Assembly (NCBI GenBank): GCA_016987375.1
Contig: PJRA01000412.1
Coordinates: 1,927,450-1,991,449, forward strand
Source of the DNA: Brachionus koreanus
Taxonomy: Eukaryota > Rotifera > Eurotatoria > Ploima > Brachionidae
DNA length: 64,000 bases
Direction: 5' to 3'
Shown here piece after piece: positions 13,601-26,290 of this stretch. A program made the position numbers and the translations under genes. The notes under the pieces are model-generated. The model was not told where the DNA came from. It searched no databases and saw nothing but the letters and a program-made list of their open reading frames with translations. How positions within the stretch are numbered: position 1 is the first letter of the stretch; each line of letters begins with the position of its first letter.

Positions 13601-15029
13601 AAAGAATTTTGCATGTCTGGCTGTGAATCAACATCTAGTTACTGATGTAGAGTCTCATAATCTATTAGCTGATAAACTTTTCACTAGGTTGTCATTTATT
13701 TCTAAAATTTATGGCTTAAGAGAGACAAATTGCTTAAATATAATTAATTTACGAATAGGTAATTTAATAGAATTATTTTGCAACTATCTGAAAGTTTTTT
13801 TTTAAAAGCAAAATATTATAATAGATTTTTTTACAAGATGATTTATATCAATTTAAATATATTGATTTTTAGAAAAAATAATTGAATAAAAAAATTAATT
13901 TATTTAATTTTGTTAGAAATAAATTAATTTTCATTTAAATTTTCAATAGATTAATTTTTCTTGCAAAAATTTTTCTATTAAGCTTCTATGTATGTTGTAC
14001 ATCTAAAGCTTCCGTAACATTTGAAGAAAAATTAGTTAAAAATTAATTGAAAGGATATAATTATTAAAAATGAAGAAAAAATTACACAATTAAATTTTTT
14101 AAAATTGATTTATTCTTCAAAATTTTCTAATTTTTTGTTCTCAACCAATTTACCTAATAATTTAAATATAAGCTTGGTGATCAGACGTTCGAACTAATAT
14201 GGGATAAAATAAAATTGAGTTTCAACTATATGTTTCATTTTTTTTAAAACAGGAAACTGAATTCTAAGCAATAAATAAAATTTACTTATGATTAAAATTA
14301 TTACAGAAAATTTTTTGCTTATGTTATAGAGTTTTCTAGAGAAACGTGATATAAAAATAACAAAATATTTTAAAAAATATCTAAAAACTACTAAAAATAC
14401 TATTAATAATACTACTAATAATAAACTACTAATATACTATCTAAAAATATCTAAACCCACATACTTATTAAAATTTTATTTTCAAAAATCACTCTTTGTA
14501 TCAATTATTTTTTTCAAATGCTCTTTTAGCTATTTTATAAAATAATGTACTCTAAAACTTGTATATCATAAACGAATTGAAAGAGACTTAGTTTAATAAA
14601 AATTACTAAAAATTTATTGAATGATTAAAAAAACAGAATGCATAATATTTTTTAATGCAAAGTTTACTAATGAAAAAATTTGTTATTAATTTTAAATTAA
14701 ATAGATAAAATTTATAGAAAATTTGTTGAGTTTAAATCAAATAATTGTGCTCTAAATAAACTTCTTATCGAAATAGTCTGCATTAGAAAAATTTCTAAAC
14801 TGCTTGCTGATCCTTATATGTATAAGAATGTCGACCGTTTTAATTCCTTATTCGGATTTAAAACAAAAAAAGCGAGAATAAATATCTACAACGACTGCAT
14901 AGTAAAAAAAATGTATACGAGCTCTTTAGGACAAACAAGAACTCTATAGACCAACCAGACATATATGAGAAGATGCAAAACAAAAAAAAATAATCATCAT
15001 AATTTTTTTTTTCTTATTCAAACCTCGTG
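10641..15029. other. Gene-poor AT-rich interval
   Basis: The interval lies upstream of the DLG start codon and should include DLG promoter and 5' UTR, which I cannot delimit. Homopolymer and dinucleotide runs dominate, with an (ACT/AAT)-like simple repeat at about 14385-14455. Apart from one exon-like ORF at 13584-13758, I see no coding exon, RNA gene or clear repeat. Confidence 0.5.
13584..13758 (+). other. Isolated exon-like ORF, unidentified
   Basis: A 175-nt open segment is bounded by a good acceptor (ATCTTTAG at 13583) and a good donor (GTAATT at 13759). The frame SLVLVEKNF ... ESHNLLADKLFTRLSF ... NIINLRIG has protein-like composition in an otherwise stop-rich plus strand. The family is not recognised and no neighbouring plus-strand exon was found, so it could be a piece of an unannotated gene or a gene fragment. 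Confidence 0.35.
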
Positions 15030-15545
15030 AAGCATAGGGTCATTACTTTTGATTTTCACTCAAGTCGATCTTTCGCCTTCNNNNNNNNNNNNNNNNNNNN
15101 NNNNNNNNNNNNNNNNNNNNNNNNNNNNNNNNNNNNNNNNNNNNNNNNNNNNNNNNNNNNNNNGACAAAGTCTCAGACCAGTGTATACCCAGAATCCTTC
15201 GCAGGCTTCCAGTATGGAAGGTGTTCAGACTTCTTTTAACAGTTTCACATTCCCCAACATTCACTTCCGTACATTAGTGTTACTTTTACTACAGAGTTGT
15301 ACAGTTTGAGTTTTGTTTCCTTGCTTTAGCAAGTCTTTTCTTAATGTCTCTTTGTGCTCCCATTGGTGTACTGGTGATCGGGTATCCAATTTAGTGTTTA
15401 TGCACATAACTTTCGTTTTGACCACATTTATTTCGAGTCCAATTGGTTTAGCATTTTTTGCCAAATCTTGTGTCTTCATATGCATATATTCTTCTGTACT
15501 AGATATTAACATCAGATCATACGCAAAGCTGCCTTGGCCCTTTGT
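15030..15545 (-). mobile_element. LINE reverse-transcriptase relic
   Basis: On the minus strand, SFAYDLMLISSTEEY at about 15541-15480 corresponds to the FADD catalytic block of a non-LTR reverse transcriptase, followed by the GLEINVVKTKVM segment. Nearer 15170-15220 is SLRRILGIHW, a motif from the far end of RTE/BovB-like ORFs. The second catalytic position reads Tyr instead of Asp and the intervening frame is broken, so it is inactive. An 83-base assembly gap interrupts it. Confidence 0.75.
15081..15163. other. Assembly gap (83 N)
   Basis: A run of N inside the LINE relic; open frames drawn across it are not meaningful. Confidence 1.
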
Positions 15546-17668
15546 TAAAATAATTTGTTTCTATTTAAATTTGATTGAAACAGCTTTTATAAAAAACAAC
15601 TAAAATACTTCAAAACCAAATTTTACAGATACATTTATTTAATACTTCAAAAATCTTCAGAAAAAAAGTTATAAGCTTTTTTAGCATTATTTTTGTTTTA
15701 TCTTTTATTTTATACTAAATTTTACAAAACCGAATATGAAACAAGAAAATGTTTAGCTATATTTATTTTCTTAAAAATAATGTGATCAGATTTTTGTTGA
15801 AAATATTTTACTTTTTCAATGAATGGCTTGTAGGCGATGTAAATAAATAAAACCAAAATTAAAATTAAAAAAAAAAAGGTTTTAGATAAAAAAAAGAGAA
15901 GTATCCGATAATTTTAATTTTAAATAAAATTTTTTTTTCCTATTTTTGATTTTATTAATTATTAATCAGCTTTTTTTTCGCATTTAAATGTTATTAGTTT
16001 TTACGATTTGGTCAATTCGAGTCGAATTAGAAGTAAAATTGGAAAAATGAAGTCGATTAAGAAGATCTCAAAGCGTATTAAAGTCAATCTAGATTTCCAC
16101 CATATTTGCAATATTTTTCTATTTATTTTCTTTTTTATTATTTAATAAGCATAAATAACTTTATTTTTCGACCCTAAAGCCCCATTATTGCTTTGGTTTA
16201 TATTCGTACCTAGCTACTGAAGATGTATTTCTGGTAAGACATCTTTGTAAGCTTACTTGTATTTCTTTTTTATTGTTATTTTTATTAAATATTTTATTTT
16301 TTTTTCAACAATCAGTAATTATTTATTAAAAGTAATTTGATTAAAATTTAATTTTTATTAATAAAATAAAAACTTAAAACTTAGTAATTTTTTATTTTTT
16401 CTCTTAAATTTCCTCCATTTGGTATTGTATGAAATGATAAAAAAAAATTCTGCAAATTTGATGAACCTTTTTTATGTAAAATAAAAATCAATTAATAATA
16501 ATCAATTAAAATTTTATTTAAGTATTATTTTTTATCTTTAGTCCAACAACATGAAATATTTTAAATAGAAAAGCTGCAACGAAGTTTGTTGCACTTTTTT
16601 GCAGTTTTCTTTTTTTATCATTTTATTTTAATAAATTTTAATTAATCAAAAAAAGTATTGAATTTTTATTGTATTGAAAGTTTTTTTTTAATGAATTTCG
16701 CAGTATCCTTTCATTTTTTCTTTCAAGTCTATCTGTAAATATAAAAAAAAAACTATTTGTAATTGACAGAGTATGATCAAACAAACAAAAAATCAGAAAC
16801 TAACATTAAGACATCAAAATGCAAAATAGCGGAAATTAAAGAGAATTTTCGTTAAAGCCATTTTTTTCTTCCTACGATTATAATTATTATTATTTATTTA
16901 TTTTCTGTTCGATCAGAGCTCCTTCAGAGAAAAAATTAATCTAAAAAATAAACTGTATTTAATATTTAAATTAATGGGGTCTAAATAAAGAAAAAAATCT
17001 AATGAAAACAAGCTTATAGAAAGAATTATCAGAGAATAAGTGACAGTTACATCGAATACTTAATGTCACTTTATTAGCAAACCACTAGTGGCACAGACTC
17101 ATCCAGAAGGTGACGTATTTTAATTTAAGAATGGAATAAACTGCTACATCTTGTAAATTTTATATTTCATTTAGATTTGAGCTACAAATGAGGTTTATAA
17201 AATTGAAAAAATAGTCAACTATTGAATCAATTAGAGCCTTATAAAAATTTTCCTAAATTTTTTCAGTTAGTACAAATTTTTTTATTCGAAATAATTTTAA
17301 TGACATTCAATATTGTGCTATATTTTTCTCTCATTTTCCCAATTTACATAGAAAAGATCAATCTTTTAACAAATATGATATCCAAAAATAGAATTCCTAG
17401 AATACATTTATTATGATCTATAAGTTGATGGTTTGATGTTTAACTTAAGAGTTGAATTTGTGGCATTGATGAATATTGTATAAGATGACTTTTCAACCGA
17501 AGACTTCATTTTACATTTGAAAAGCCAGAGTTTCAGCTCTTTGATATATTTTTCAATTTTACCACCTATTGAAATTTTTTTTTTTAAGATTTAGATTGTA
17601 AAATCAAATTGAAAAACAAAATTTATTTGAAGTTTTTAGAAAATTAAAAAGTAATATCTATTAAAAAG
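15546..17668. other. AT-rich interval 3' of the Shisa-like cluster
   Basis: Apart from a LINE 3' tail at about 16195-16305, no exon or RNA gene is visible. The 3' UTR of the first Shisa-like gene should lie just below 17669. Confidence 0.5.
16195..16305 (+). repeat. LINE 3' tail copy
   Basis: GTACCTAGCTAC ... AAGACATCTTTGTAAGCTTAC followed by an ATT-rich run aligns closely with 33890-33985 (GTATCTAGTTAC ... AAGACATCTTCGCAAGCTTGC then ATT repeats). The shared self-complementary core (GTAAGCTTAC / GCAAGCTTGC) plus an ATT tail is what CR1-like non-LTR 3' ends look like. Confidence 0.55.
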
Positions 17669-18659
17669 TCAATTAAAAATCGTTGAATACGCTGGAGGAG
17701 AATCCTCTTTATGTGCAGCTGAAACTTTGGGCTTGTCACTTATTGTGCTGATTGCTGTGCTATTTAGCTGTTCTAAAATTGAAAGAGGCACTTATTTAAA
17801 ATAAAATGAGTAATTATTAAACTTTATTAATTTAAAAAAAAATTACCTAAACTCTGAAAAGGAAGTGCGTTATTTGGAACGCTGTTCTTTTTTGATCGTT
17901 TGTTAACAAATATAACAAAAGGTATACAGGCAAACGCTAATAACAGCACTAAAATAAGGGTCAATATAACATAAATATAAGAATTCCTAATAAACAATTA
18001 TAATAAATAATTTTTTTTCATAAAAAAAATGTTACGAATTTGCCTGATTATCATGGTTCAACGATGAATAATTCGACAAAAATTTGCACTCAAATTGATT
18101 TAGTCTTTCTTGGACATCGCTGCAGCAATATTGATTTTGGCATGTCCCGCAGCAAAAACGTTTGCTAGGGGAACACTTCTTGGGCTGAAAATTTGTCAGT
18201 TCACAGGTATCAACGCTACTAGCATATTTTTCTTAAAATTTAAACCTTAAAAAACAGAAAGAACTAACGAGAATAATTACTTGAAGAGCTTGGAGATTTT
18301 GTTGAAGGCAATGTGGAGTTGGAGTTGGAACTCTTAGGTTTCATACTCGTAAATTTAAACCAGTCAAGTTGAATTTGAACTAGATTGTTTTTGCATTTGT
18401 TCTGATCTATTAAATAGGTCTCGTTAGAACAACAATACCTAAAGTTACAATTTCCACAGCAATAATCCAAACAATAGAAAGAGTTGTACATCAAGTTTCC
18501 AATAGAGTATTGTCTACATAGTTCTAATGACTCAAAGCCTGGATTTGAAAATTATTTTCAATTTTATTTTGATAGATAAAATAAATTGGTCTTACCTTTC
18601 ACTATTAGAAAAATAATAAAAAATTCAAAAATAAATCCAAAATTTTTTGTTAGTTTCAT
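17669..18659 (-). CDS. Shisa-like membrane protein with two cysteine-rich domains
   Basis: Predicted 253-aa type I membrane protein. Exons: 18659-18596, 18538-18281, 18231-18036, 17986-17847, 17772-17669; all phases match. Layout: signal peptide (hydrophobic residues about 8-20), first Shisa-type cysteine domain (YCCGNCNFRYCC, ending LIDQNKC), Ser-rich spacer, second cysteine domain (FCCGTCQNQYCC, ending LNQFEC), one transmembrane segment (about residues 176-200), and a short cytoplasmic tail ending SPPAYSTIFN. PPAY is a PPxY motif of the kind bound by WW domains of NEDD4-family ligases. Known Shisa proteins act as receptor-trafficking or receptor-modulating adaptors; the specific partner cannot be read from sequence. 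The duplicated ectodomain is unusual, since Shisa proteins I know of have one. It is the most downstream gene of three tandem paralogues. Confidence 0.85.
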
Positions 18660-21452
18660 TTACATATAAATTTTGATTATCTAATAAAATCTAGACCAAA
18701 AAAAAATTAATAATTTTTAATAAAAAATTCAAGCATCTTTTTTTATTTAGCTTTAAGCTTACAAATTTGAAGTTCAATTATTTTGAGTTAAAAAATTTTT
18801 AAATCTAAAAAGTGTTATAAAAAAATTTCAAAAATTAAAGCCCATTTTATTATGCAATAACTAAACATTTGACTAAATGTCGATTTTAGTAAATGATCTG
18901 TTTTTTTTGTAGTCATTTTCTATTTGTATTTGAGTATTGGATTTTAAAATCGGATGATTAAAATGCCAAATGTCACAAAACAAATTCAATATAAAGCTAT
19001 GCAATCGTTTTTCATCTTATTTTCTTAAGTAAATTTGGTCAAATTTTATTTAAAAATAATAACTTGATTTGCTTACTAATGAAAAAATTTAAAGCTTATC
19101 GACATTAAAGCAAAATTGTTTTACACTCAAGGATTACCGAGAATTAACTAAATGGTATTTATTACGGAACAAATAGCCACTTAGGCTAGCAAAAACTAGA
19201 AAATTTATGCAACAAAAAAATAAAGATTCTCTTTGAAATAGTTTTGTCTTATGTTAAAAAACATTTTTTTGAAATATTTGACTAAATTTTCCATTTTTGT
19301 ATTTAATTTAGAAATTTGAATGTCACCTACTATATGAATGTTTGCTTAAAACTTAAAATCAACGAATTACCAACCGGTATGAAAATAATTCGTAGAAAAA
19401 TTTAAAACCTTCTAAGCCGATTGATACTCAAAAACAAAAAATAAACTCGTCTCTTTTTTTAACTCAGTTTTTTATTTTTATTCAAATTTTTATAATTAAA
19501 TTTTTTTTTCTAAATTTTCTAACAAATACTTGATGGTATGTACACTTTCTTAATTAAATCCGTAGGCTTGTTATCTAATTTTCAGTTTTAAAATATAATC
19601 TATTAAAATTTCATATTATATTTAAACTAATTAAATAAATTTGAATCGGAAATTTTGTCGCCTTATTTAAACTTATTAAAACAAAAATCTATATCCAGCT
19701 TTGGTTTTCAATTAATCCCCTCAAAGCTTTATATAACTTTAAGGTTTTTGTGTTGCTCTAAAAGTGAACTTTCAATTGTATTATTCAGGTAATTTATTAA
19801 TAATGATGTCTCATACACACATTGAGTGGTTGATAAACTATTTTATAAACTTGATTTTAATCTTTTTTCTCACATTCAAAAGGAAGATACACTGTCATTA
19901 ATTCAATTGATATTTTTGTCTTTTATTTGAAAAAAAAGCATCATCACTTCGAAATGGTCAAATTTTTCTAAAAAAAATATTTGTTTTCAATCTAATCCTG
20001 AGGCATTAAATGGGCTACTTTTTTATCTTAAGCCTCTATAAAATTTTTGATTATTCATCATCTTTATAAGAATAAAATCTAAATCTAATTATAAGGCAAA
20101 ATATTTATGTGTTGTAATTTTATTTAATTTGGTCAATCCTTTGAACCAACGGATTACTTTTAGCTTGACGTCAAGATTCGTGAGTTTGAAAACAAAAATC
20201 AACAATAAAATTTGTCAATTTATTCAAAATTTTTTTCAATGAATTGTTTTTATCAATTTAAGAATTTAAATTTCTATAAGGTTATTTAATGCAAGAAAAT
20301 TTTTTGAATGATTAAGTTTTTAATTTGGCAACCAACTCGACAAATATTAGTTATTGTCAATAACTTAGTTGAAAAAAAAATGGATAAATTTTTATCTAAT
20401 TTTATTCTTATATTCTTGAATATATTAAGAATTTTAAATAACTAAAATGTTGTTTAAAATTCGATTTTAAAATAAAGAAATGCTAAAGAAGCATCAAATA
20501 TTGAATATTCTTAGAAATCTTAGTACAAAAATTACAGTACAAAAAGGAAAAACTATGTATTTTTTTTTAGTTGCGCAAAAATGGTTCTGTAAACAATACA
20601 ATGCTGTACAAATTTGTGCAAACGAATTTTAAATTCTGCAAATACTCTTGATTTCTCTTGATTTTTTCTGTAAAATGCACATCATTAAAAAACATAAGAT
20701 AAAATCTGCACTAAATTGCACAGTTTTTGTATAGCTCAGAATTCTAATCGTTATTAATTTTAAAATTAGTAATTTAAAATTAAGCTTGTAGACTGTTTTT
20801 ATTTAGAATTTGTCAAAAAGTGAAAATAATAAAGAATTTGTGTTTTATTTGTAGAAAACTGAAAAATTTTATTATCATTATAAAAAAGATAAAAAAATTC
20901 GCATTTCATTTTGAAAATGTTTTGTTTTTAAGTGATAATATTCATTTATCACGATAAGATTGTATCTAATGACGCAAGCTATCTTAATTATTTTTAATTA
21001 ATAAATTCGGGTTAAAGAATTGATAATATCTTATAAAAATTATGCTATGAAAGCTTCATTAAATTTAATTAAAAATAAAATTATTTTTCCAAGTGAATAA
21101 CTGCACCTCAAACAAGATATTAAAAACTTAAATTAACTTCATTATTTTCTCTGTTTAAAAAGCTTAAATTTTCACATCTAACAGACGGCATTTGTAAGAA
21201 TAAACGGTAGGAACTAGTCTGTATTTGAATTAAAAATTAAACAATGAATATAAAGATTAAAATTTTTCAAATTTTTTTTAATTAAAATAAAATACAAAAT
21301 AAACAGTAAATATTTTTAATAATCATGCAACAAACTAAAATTACAATTTTTTTCTTAAGTGCTTTTTCTTGGATAGACTGGCATAGTGTTGTTGAGTTTT
21401 AGACTTAATATAATTAAAAGTCAACTTAAATTTTCATAATTAAAATGAAATT
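18660..21452. other. Spacer between Shisa-like genes
   Basis: AT-rich, with no exon recognised. A CRE-like palindrome TTGACGTCAA occurs at about 20164-20173. The upstream part should hold the promoter of the 17.7-kb gene. No degenerate fourth Shisa cysteine domain was found. Confidence 0.5.
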
Positions 21453-22163
21453 TTACTTAATAGTGCTGTATGTTGGAGGTGGTGTATCATCAAATTGATG
21501 CAATGTGTCAAAGTTTATTCCAGTGTTTGGTTGTTGAGGAGAAAAATTCGAGAATTGAGTTGCTTTAAAAATAAAATTTAGATAAAATAAGTTTTAGAAT
21601 AATAGAATGAAAAAATTGGAAAATTCGAAAAATTTTAAGAAATCATTTTTTTTTCATCTTACCGTTATTTGCCCGAAACTCAAACTTTTTCTGAATGAGC
21701 GATTTACACAAAGCCAGACAAAGCATTAGAGGAAATATCAAAAAAACCAAAATAATCCAAAACCAAAATCTTTGGAACTTTTTAACTAAAATTTTATTTT
21801 TATTCTAGAAAAAATTTACGAGGAAAAAAATGACGGAAATTTTACAGCGTCTTTGGTTGTTTGTGGAAAACTTGATTGAGTTGACTTGATAGAACTACTA
21901 GTACTAATTACAGAACAAAATGATTGATCTAATATTTTCGATTTATCATCACAACAAAATCTATTGTCGCACTGTCCACAGCAATATGTTTTACAAAATT
22001 GATTATCAATGTAGGTTCCATTTTTAAAAAAAGGAAGACAAACAGCATATTCTTGGGATACTAATTAATAAATTAATTTGAATATATTATTAGATAAAAT
22101 ATTTTTTTTCTTACTGTTTATAAAATTGACAAAAACCAAAAGAATAATAATTGAATTAAACAT
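21453..22163 (-). CDS. Shisa-like membrane protein
   Basis: Predicted 162-aa type I membrane protein. Exons: 22163-22115, 22060-21846, 21777-21663, 21562-21453; phases 1, 0 and 1 all match. A signal peptide (MFNSIIILLVFVNF) is followed by one Shisa-type cysteine domain (YCCGQCDNRFCC, ending ILDQSFC), a Ser/Thr-rich stalk, a transmembrane segment (WFWIILVFLIFPLMLCLALC) and a tail ending TPPPTYSTIK with a PPPTY (PPxY) motif. The same first-intron position after the signal peptide and the separate membrane exon link it to both neighbours. It is probably a membrane adaptor for a receptor or ubiquitin ligase; ligand unknown. An alternative splice at the AAGTAA stop could change the last few residues. 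Confidence 0.85.
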
Positions 22164-25100
22164 GTTAAAAGAATGATATAACATGTAATATAATTTTTAG
22201 ACTTTATATATGATTTCTAAGTCTCAAAAATTATTCAATTTTTTTCTTATCTAGTTGAATAAAAATTTTTCCAAAAAAATTCAAATCAAAATTTAAAAAA
22301 TCATACTTTAAGAACATCAAAATTTAAATTCGATTGATTTTTTTTAATTTAAATCTAAAAATTTCAGCTTCTTAATTCATCATCATGGCTAACTAACATG
22401 ATAACGTTTTTTTGTTTTGTTTTTCAGCTTTCTTCATTTGATCATACTTAAGCCTCGTTTTTATTATTATATCATATGCCTTATATCATCTAAATGATAT
22501 TACTTTGTGTAAAGTCAAAACATATTTTTTATTTAAGAGAAAGAGAATACGAATAGAAGATTCTTAATATTTTATGTTGGTAACCGTTATAAAATACTTT
22601 GATTTTTATTAAGTCAGTCTAAATTTCTCTCCAACATTCACAAACATGTAATACTTGAGACTGGTGTGAAGATTTTAATTTGGTCCTCTGATTAAAAAAT
22701 GAGGAACGAATAAATGATTTAAGTGATTTTTACTGAGAATTCCAAATTACCTACAATTCATACGAAAAGAAAATACAGAATAGAGAACAGCCGAAGATGA
22801 CTGAGAATAAATATTAAAAGAGATGAAACTTTATTTACAAGTATTCAAATGGAAACTGTGGTAAACGAGAAAAGAGAGATCAACGTCTCGAAATTCTATT
22901 GATCATGCTAAAAATATGTAGTATGAAGTAACGAAAAATTCAAATGTTAAGAGAAATAGTCATCTATTTGAGATAATTAGCAAAAAACTTTATCCCAAAA
23001 ATTGTCAAAGCAAAAAGCTAATTTTTTATTAAATTATGTTTTTTAATTTTTTTTTTTCAAATAAATAATTACTCAATTGCTTTCTAATATTCAAATTTAA
23101 ATTTTATTTAAATTTAAATTTTAATAATGATATTAAAAGAATTATTAAAATTAAAAAAAAGAATTAAATAAATAGATTGAATTTTTCCATTTTTGATTTT
23201 GTTTTATTTGTAATTCTAAAACTTAAAACATATTTTATGTAAAAATAAACAGAATTGATTGTTTTTTAAAAGAAATGCTTAACTCTTTCTCTATTTAATT
23301 TTAATAAATTTTATAAAATTTAAAATTTAAATAAAAAATTTTGATTTTTTTTGAACTGTTACCTCATCATTGGAAAAAAAGGCCTATCAGCTACACCAAT
23401 AACTAGTGATGAAATCGAATATGAATATTTGGAATGAAATTAAATACATAGAATTAGCAAAAACATTTTATTCAAGTAAAATATTTAAAAAAAAAATATT
23501 CCGAAAAAGTTAATTGAAAACCGATTTATTTGAATTAAATATTTAAATTGAACAAAAAAAATTGAATTTGATATTTGATTCAATAAAAATTTAATCTTTA
23601 TATTAAATATTCGAATTATTGAATTATTGAATTTAAAAATAAAATCTTTGAATATAGGAATCATATATCATTTTTATATTAATCGAATCAAGTATTTGAA
23701 TAAATAAAAAAAATTAAAAAAACTACTTGAAAAAAAATAGAAAAATATGTTGTTGTATTATCACTTAAGTAGTTATAAATTTTCACTAATAAAAACAACT
23801 TTTCTAACATTTTCTGGGCTTGTACTGTTTTTTGAAAAAAATTGTTCGGAATTGAAGTTGCTGGGATGCAAAATATTCTAATAAAAGCCTGGTATAGAAT
23901 CGTGAAATTATCCTTAATGGTTTTTCAAAACTCAGCTAGATCAATTTTTTTAGGATGCTCTAGACTGTATCGATAAAATTCTTTTTCTATTGGATTTAAT
24001 GTTTTTTAAGTCTCTTTTTTTTGTGTCCGAACAGATTATTAAATATTTCGTTCTATTATCTAAATAAGTAGCCGTAATTAGAAGACTGTCAAATATAGTA
24101 TTATATTTATTTATATATTTTTCTACATATAATAAAAGAACCTTTTTTTAGATAAAACATTTTAAATCTTGAATAATTGAAATTTGGGGCTTTTTGTTTT
24201 TCTTCCAAAATTCAACAAGAAACAGTTGATTGATGAAACAAAGAAGCAATCTTCAGACATTTATCGACTAAACTTGAGTAATTTTGCATGTTTGTAAGCT
24301 CTAAATCATTCAAATAACAGTCAACCGACTCGCTTTCTTCCTCTCAATCCAAACCATTTAAGAGAAGATGGGGTTTGTTGAGGTTTTTTTAAATTTTGTA
24401 ATTTTTTTAGCAATAAGGTTAATGATATGAGCTATACAACCAAGATGATAGTTATTATTATATTGTTGGCATTATCCGTCACAAAAGACACTATTTTATT
24501 AATCAAGCTCCAATCACTCAGAACATAGAACAAAGCGTTGGCAATATTTTCAGCAGTATGACTACCCGGCAAGCTACAGATTTCCAATGTTCTGCTACAA
24601 AGCATAGAAAGTTCATTGAAAAAATGGCAAGTTATGCCAAAATAGCCATTTCGCTGAATAGAAGTCAAACAATTAAATACGGAAGAGCCGCACAAACAAT
24701 AAGAATTCTTCAGTCTTTTTAGACTTTGATCTTTTAATTTTTCGCTCACCTTAGGAAGACTCTTGTGATTCTTCTGTTTCTAATTTTTTTTGAGAATGAG
24801 GCGATACCTCATGTACATTTTATAGATGGATACACATTGCTGTTGTTGATTTGTTCGAATATGTCCTGTTGAACAATGGAGACATCGCCTCATATCACCA
24901 AGCATTGTTGAATGTTACATATCCTATTCAGGTTTTCTTATTATTCTTTCTTTTTCGCTTACTATTAATAGAAGTAGAAATCTCTTGAAAACTATGACAC
25001 TGAAAATTAATAGAAAATTAAATTATGATCAAAAAAATGAGACCCTTATCAAACTTCTGTTGCAGAGCAAATGTAATTAGATGCGAATCTTTACCAAAGT

Positions 25101-26290
25101 GAAACAAAAAATCTAATCTAATTGATTGCTTTTACAGAAAGTTAGTTATAAATAAACTTCTCGTCCATATTTACTAAAAAATTTACATTTTTTAACCTAA
25201 GATAACTTTTTAATATACAAAAATTTAAGAATTCCAACATAATCAGCTAGGGTCAGGTACTCTTAATGGGAATTAAAGAAGATTTATATTAAAATTTTAA
25301 AAAGGATTTATTTTCAAAATGAAAAATTTTAAATACGCTTGTTTTTTTAAGCTTTAACGAATTACTTATTTTTAAATATCGTAAAAGCACTTTTCAGTTC
25401 AGATTAAAATTAGCTATAGTCATAAAGAAATAAAAAGTTATTCTGAATTGAACAAATATTGAATTTTTTTTCGATTTTTGATTCATTCGAATTTATTAAT
25501 CAAATTTAAAGTTGAATTCAATATTTAAAATTTTTTGTTGAAGAAGGATGTTGTGAAATTTTCGATAATGGATCATATTTGAAGCTTTTTCTTATTGATA
25601 AAATAAAAAAAGTTAAAAAAAAAGCTTAAAATTTTCTAATTACCCTAATATTATTACATACTAACTGTTAACTCATTAGATTTGAATTATATAATTTTTG
25701 CTGCTAATCAATGCTAATTTAAATAGAACATATTTGAAACATATTTGAAAAATCAAAATTGTATTTTGTTAATAGATAATTTTATTCTATAAACTAGCTA
25801 ACTTCCCAACACTGCATTGGGTGCTAAGGGTTTGAACGCCTTCAAAATAGGATTGGCTAACTAAATTATAGATTGTAGTTGATTATTTACTTTTATCAGA
25901 AATATCGAAAAAGTTTATAAAATACTTTTAATTCTCAACAATTAAATAATTAATTTATAATTCCTTGAAAAAATTGTAAATAATTGCTTTTTTGATTAGA
26001 TATTTTGGAGTTAAATTAAATTTACCAAATGCTTTTATTTTTTTATTAAAAATTATGGATTTTTTTCTGAATTTTAATTAATACTCTTTAAAAATTTTAC
26101 CATATTGTCATGGAAAAACATTGTGTTAATTAAGCCAAATATCAAATTTAACGAGATGTTATTCATTTCAGAAAGTTATGTTATCCAACAAGTAAAATTC
26201 TTAAAATATTTGGTCATGGTTAAAAATATTTTAATTAAAATAATAATAAATAAAATTCTTTTTTTTCAAAATATCATTAATTTTTAATAA
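22164..26290. other. Spacer with transposon debris
   Basis: Mostly AT-rich sequence containing a hAT relic at 24300-24749. No host exon was recognised. The segment 22700-22960 is less AT-rich but has stops in all frames I read. Confidence 0.45.
24300..24749 (-). mobile_element. hAT transposase relic
   Basis: The minus strand encodes a degraded hAT-superfamily (ZBED-like) transposase core: RNGYFGITCHFFNE, then LPGSHTAENIANAL, then NKIVSFVTDNANN (catalytic-Asp region), and after a frame break HLGCIAHIINLIAKK, equivalent to the hAT C..H...L block. In-frame stops follow below 24340. No intact ends were found. Confidence 0.75.

Noticed and set aside
15027..15309. Overlapping ORFs on both strands across the N gap
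   Set aside because: Most of their length is N; only the minus-strand LINE reading has real sequence support.
20160..20176. CRE-like palindrome TTGACGTCAA
   Set aside because: A single 10-bp palindrome far from any recognised start; expected occasionally by chance, so not called as a regulatory site.
22640..22990. Less AT-rich stretch with LINE-like flavour
   Set aside because: No frame kept a recognisable reverse-transcriptase or endonuclease motif; stops in all frames read.
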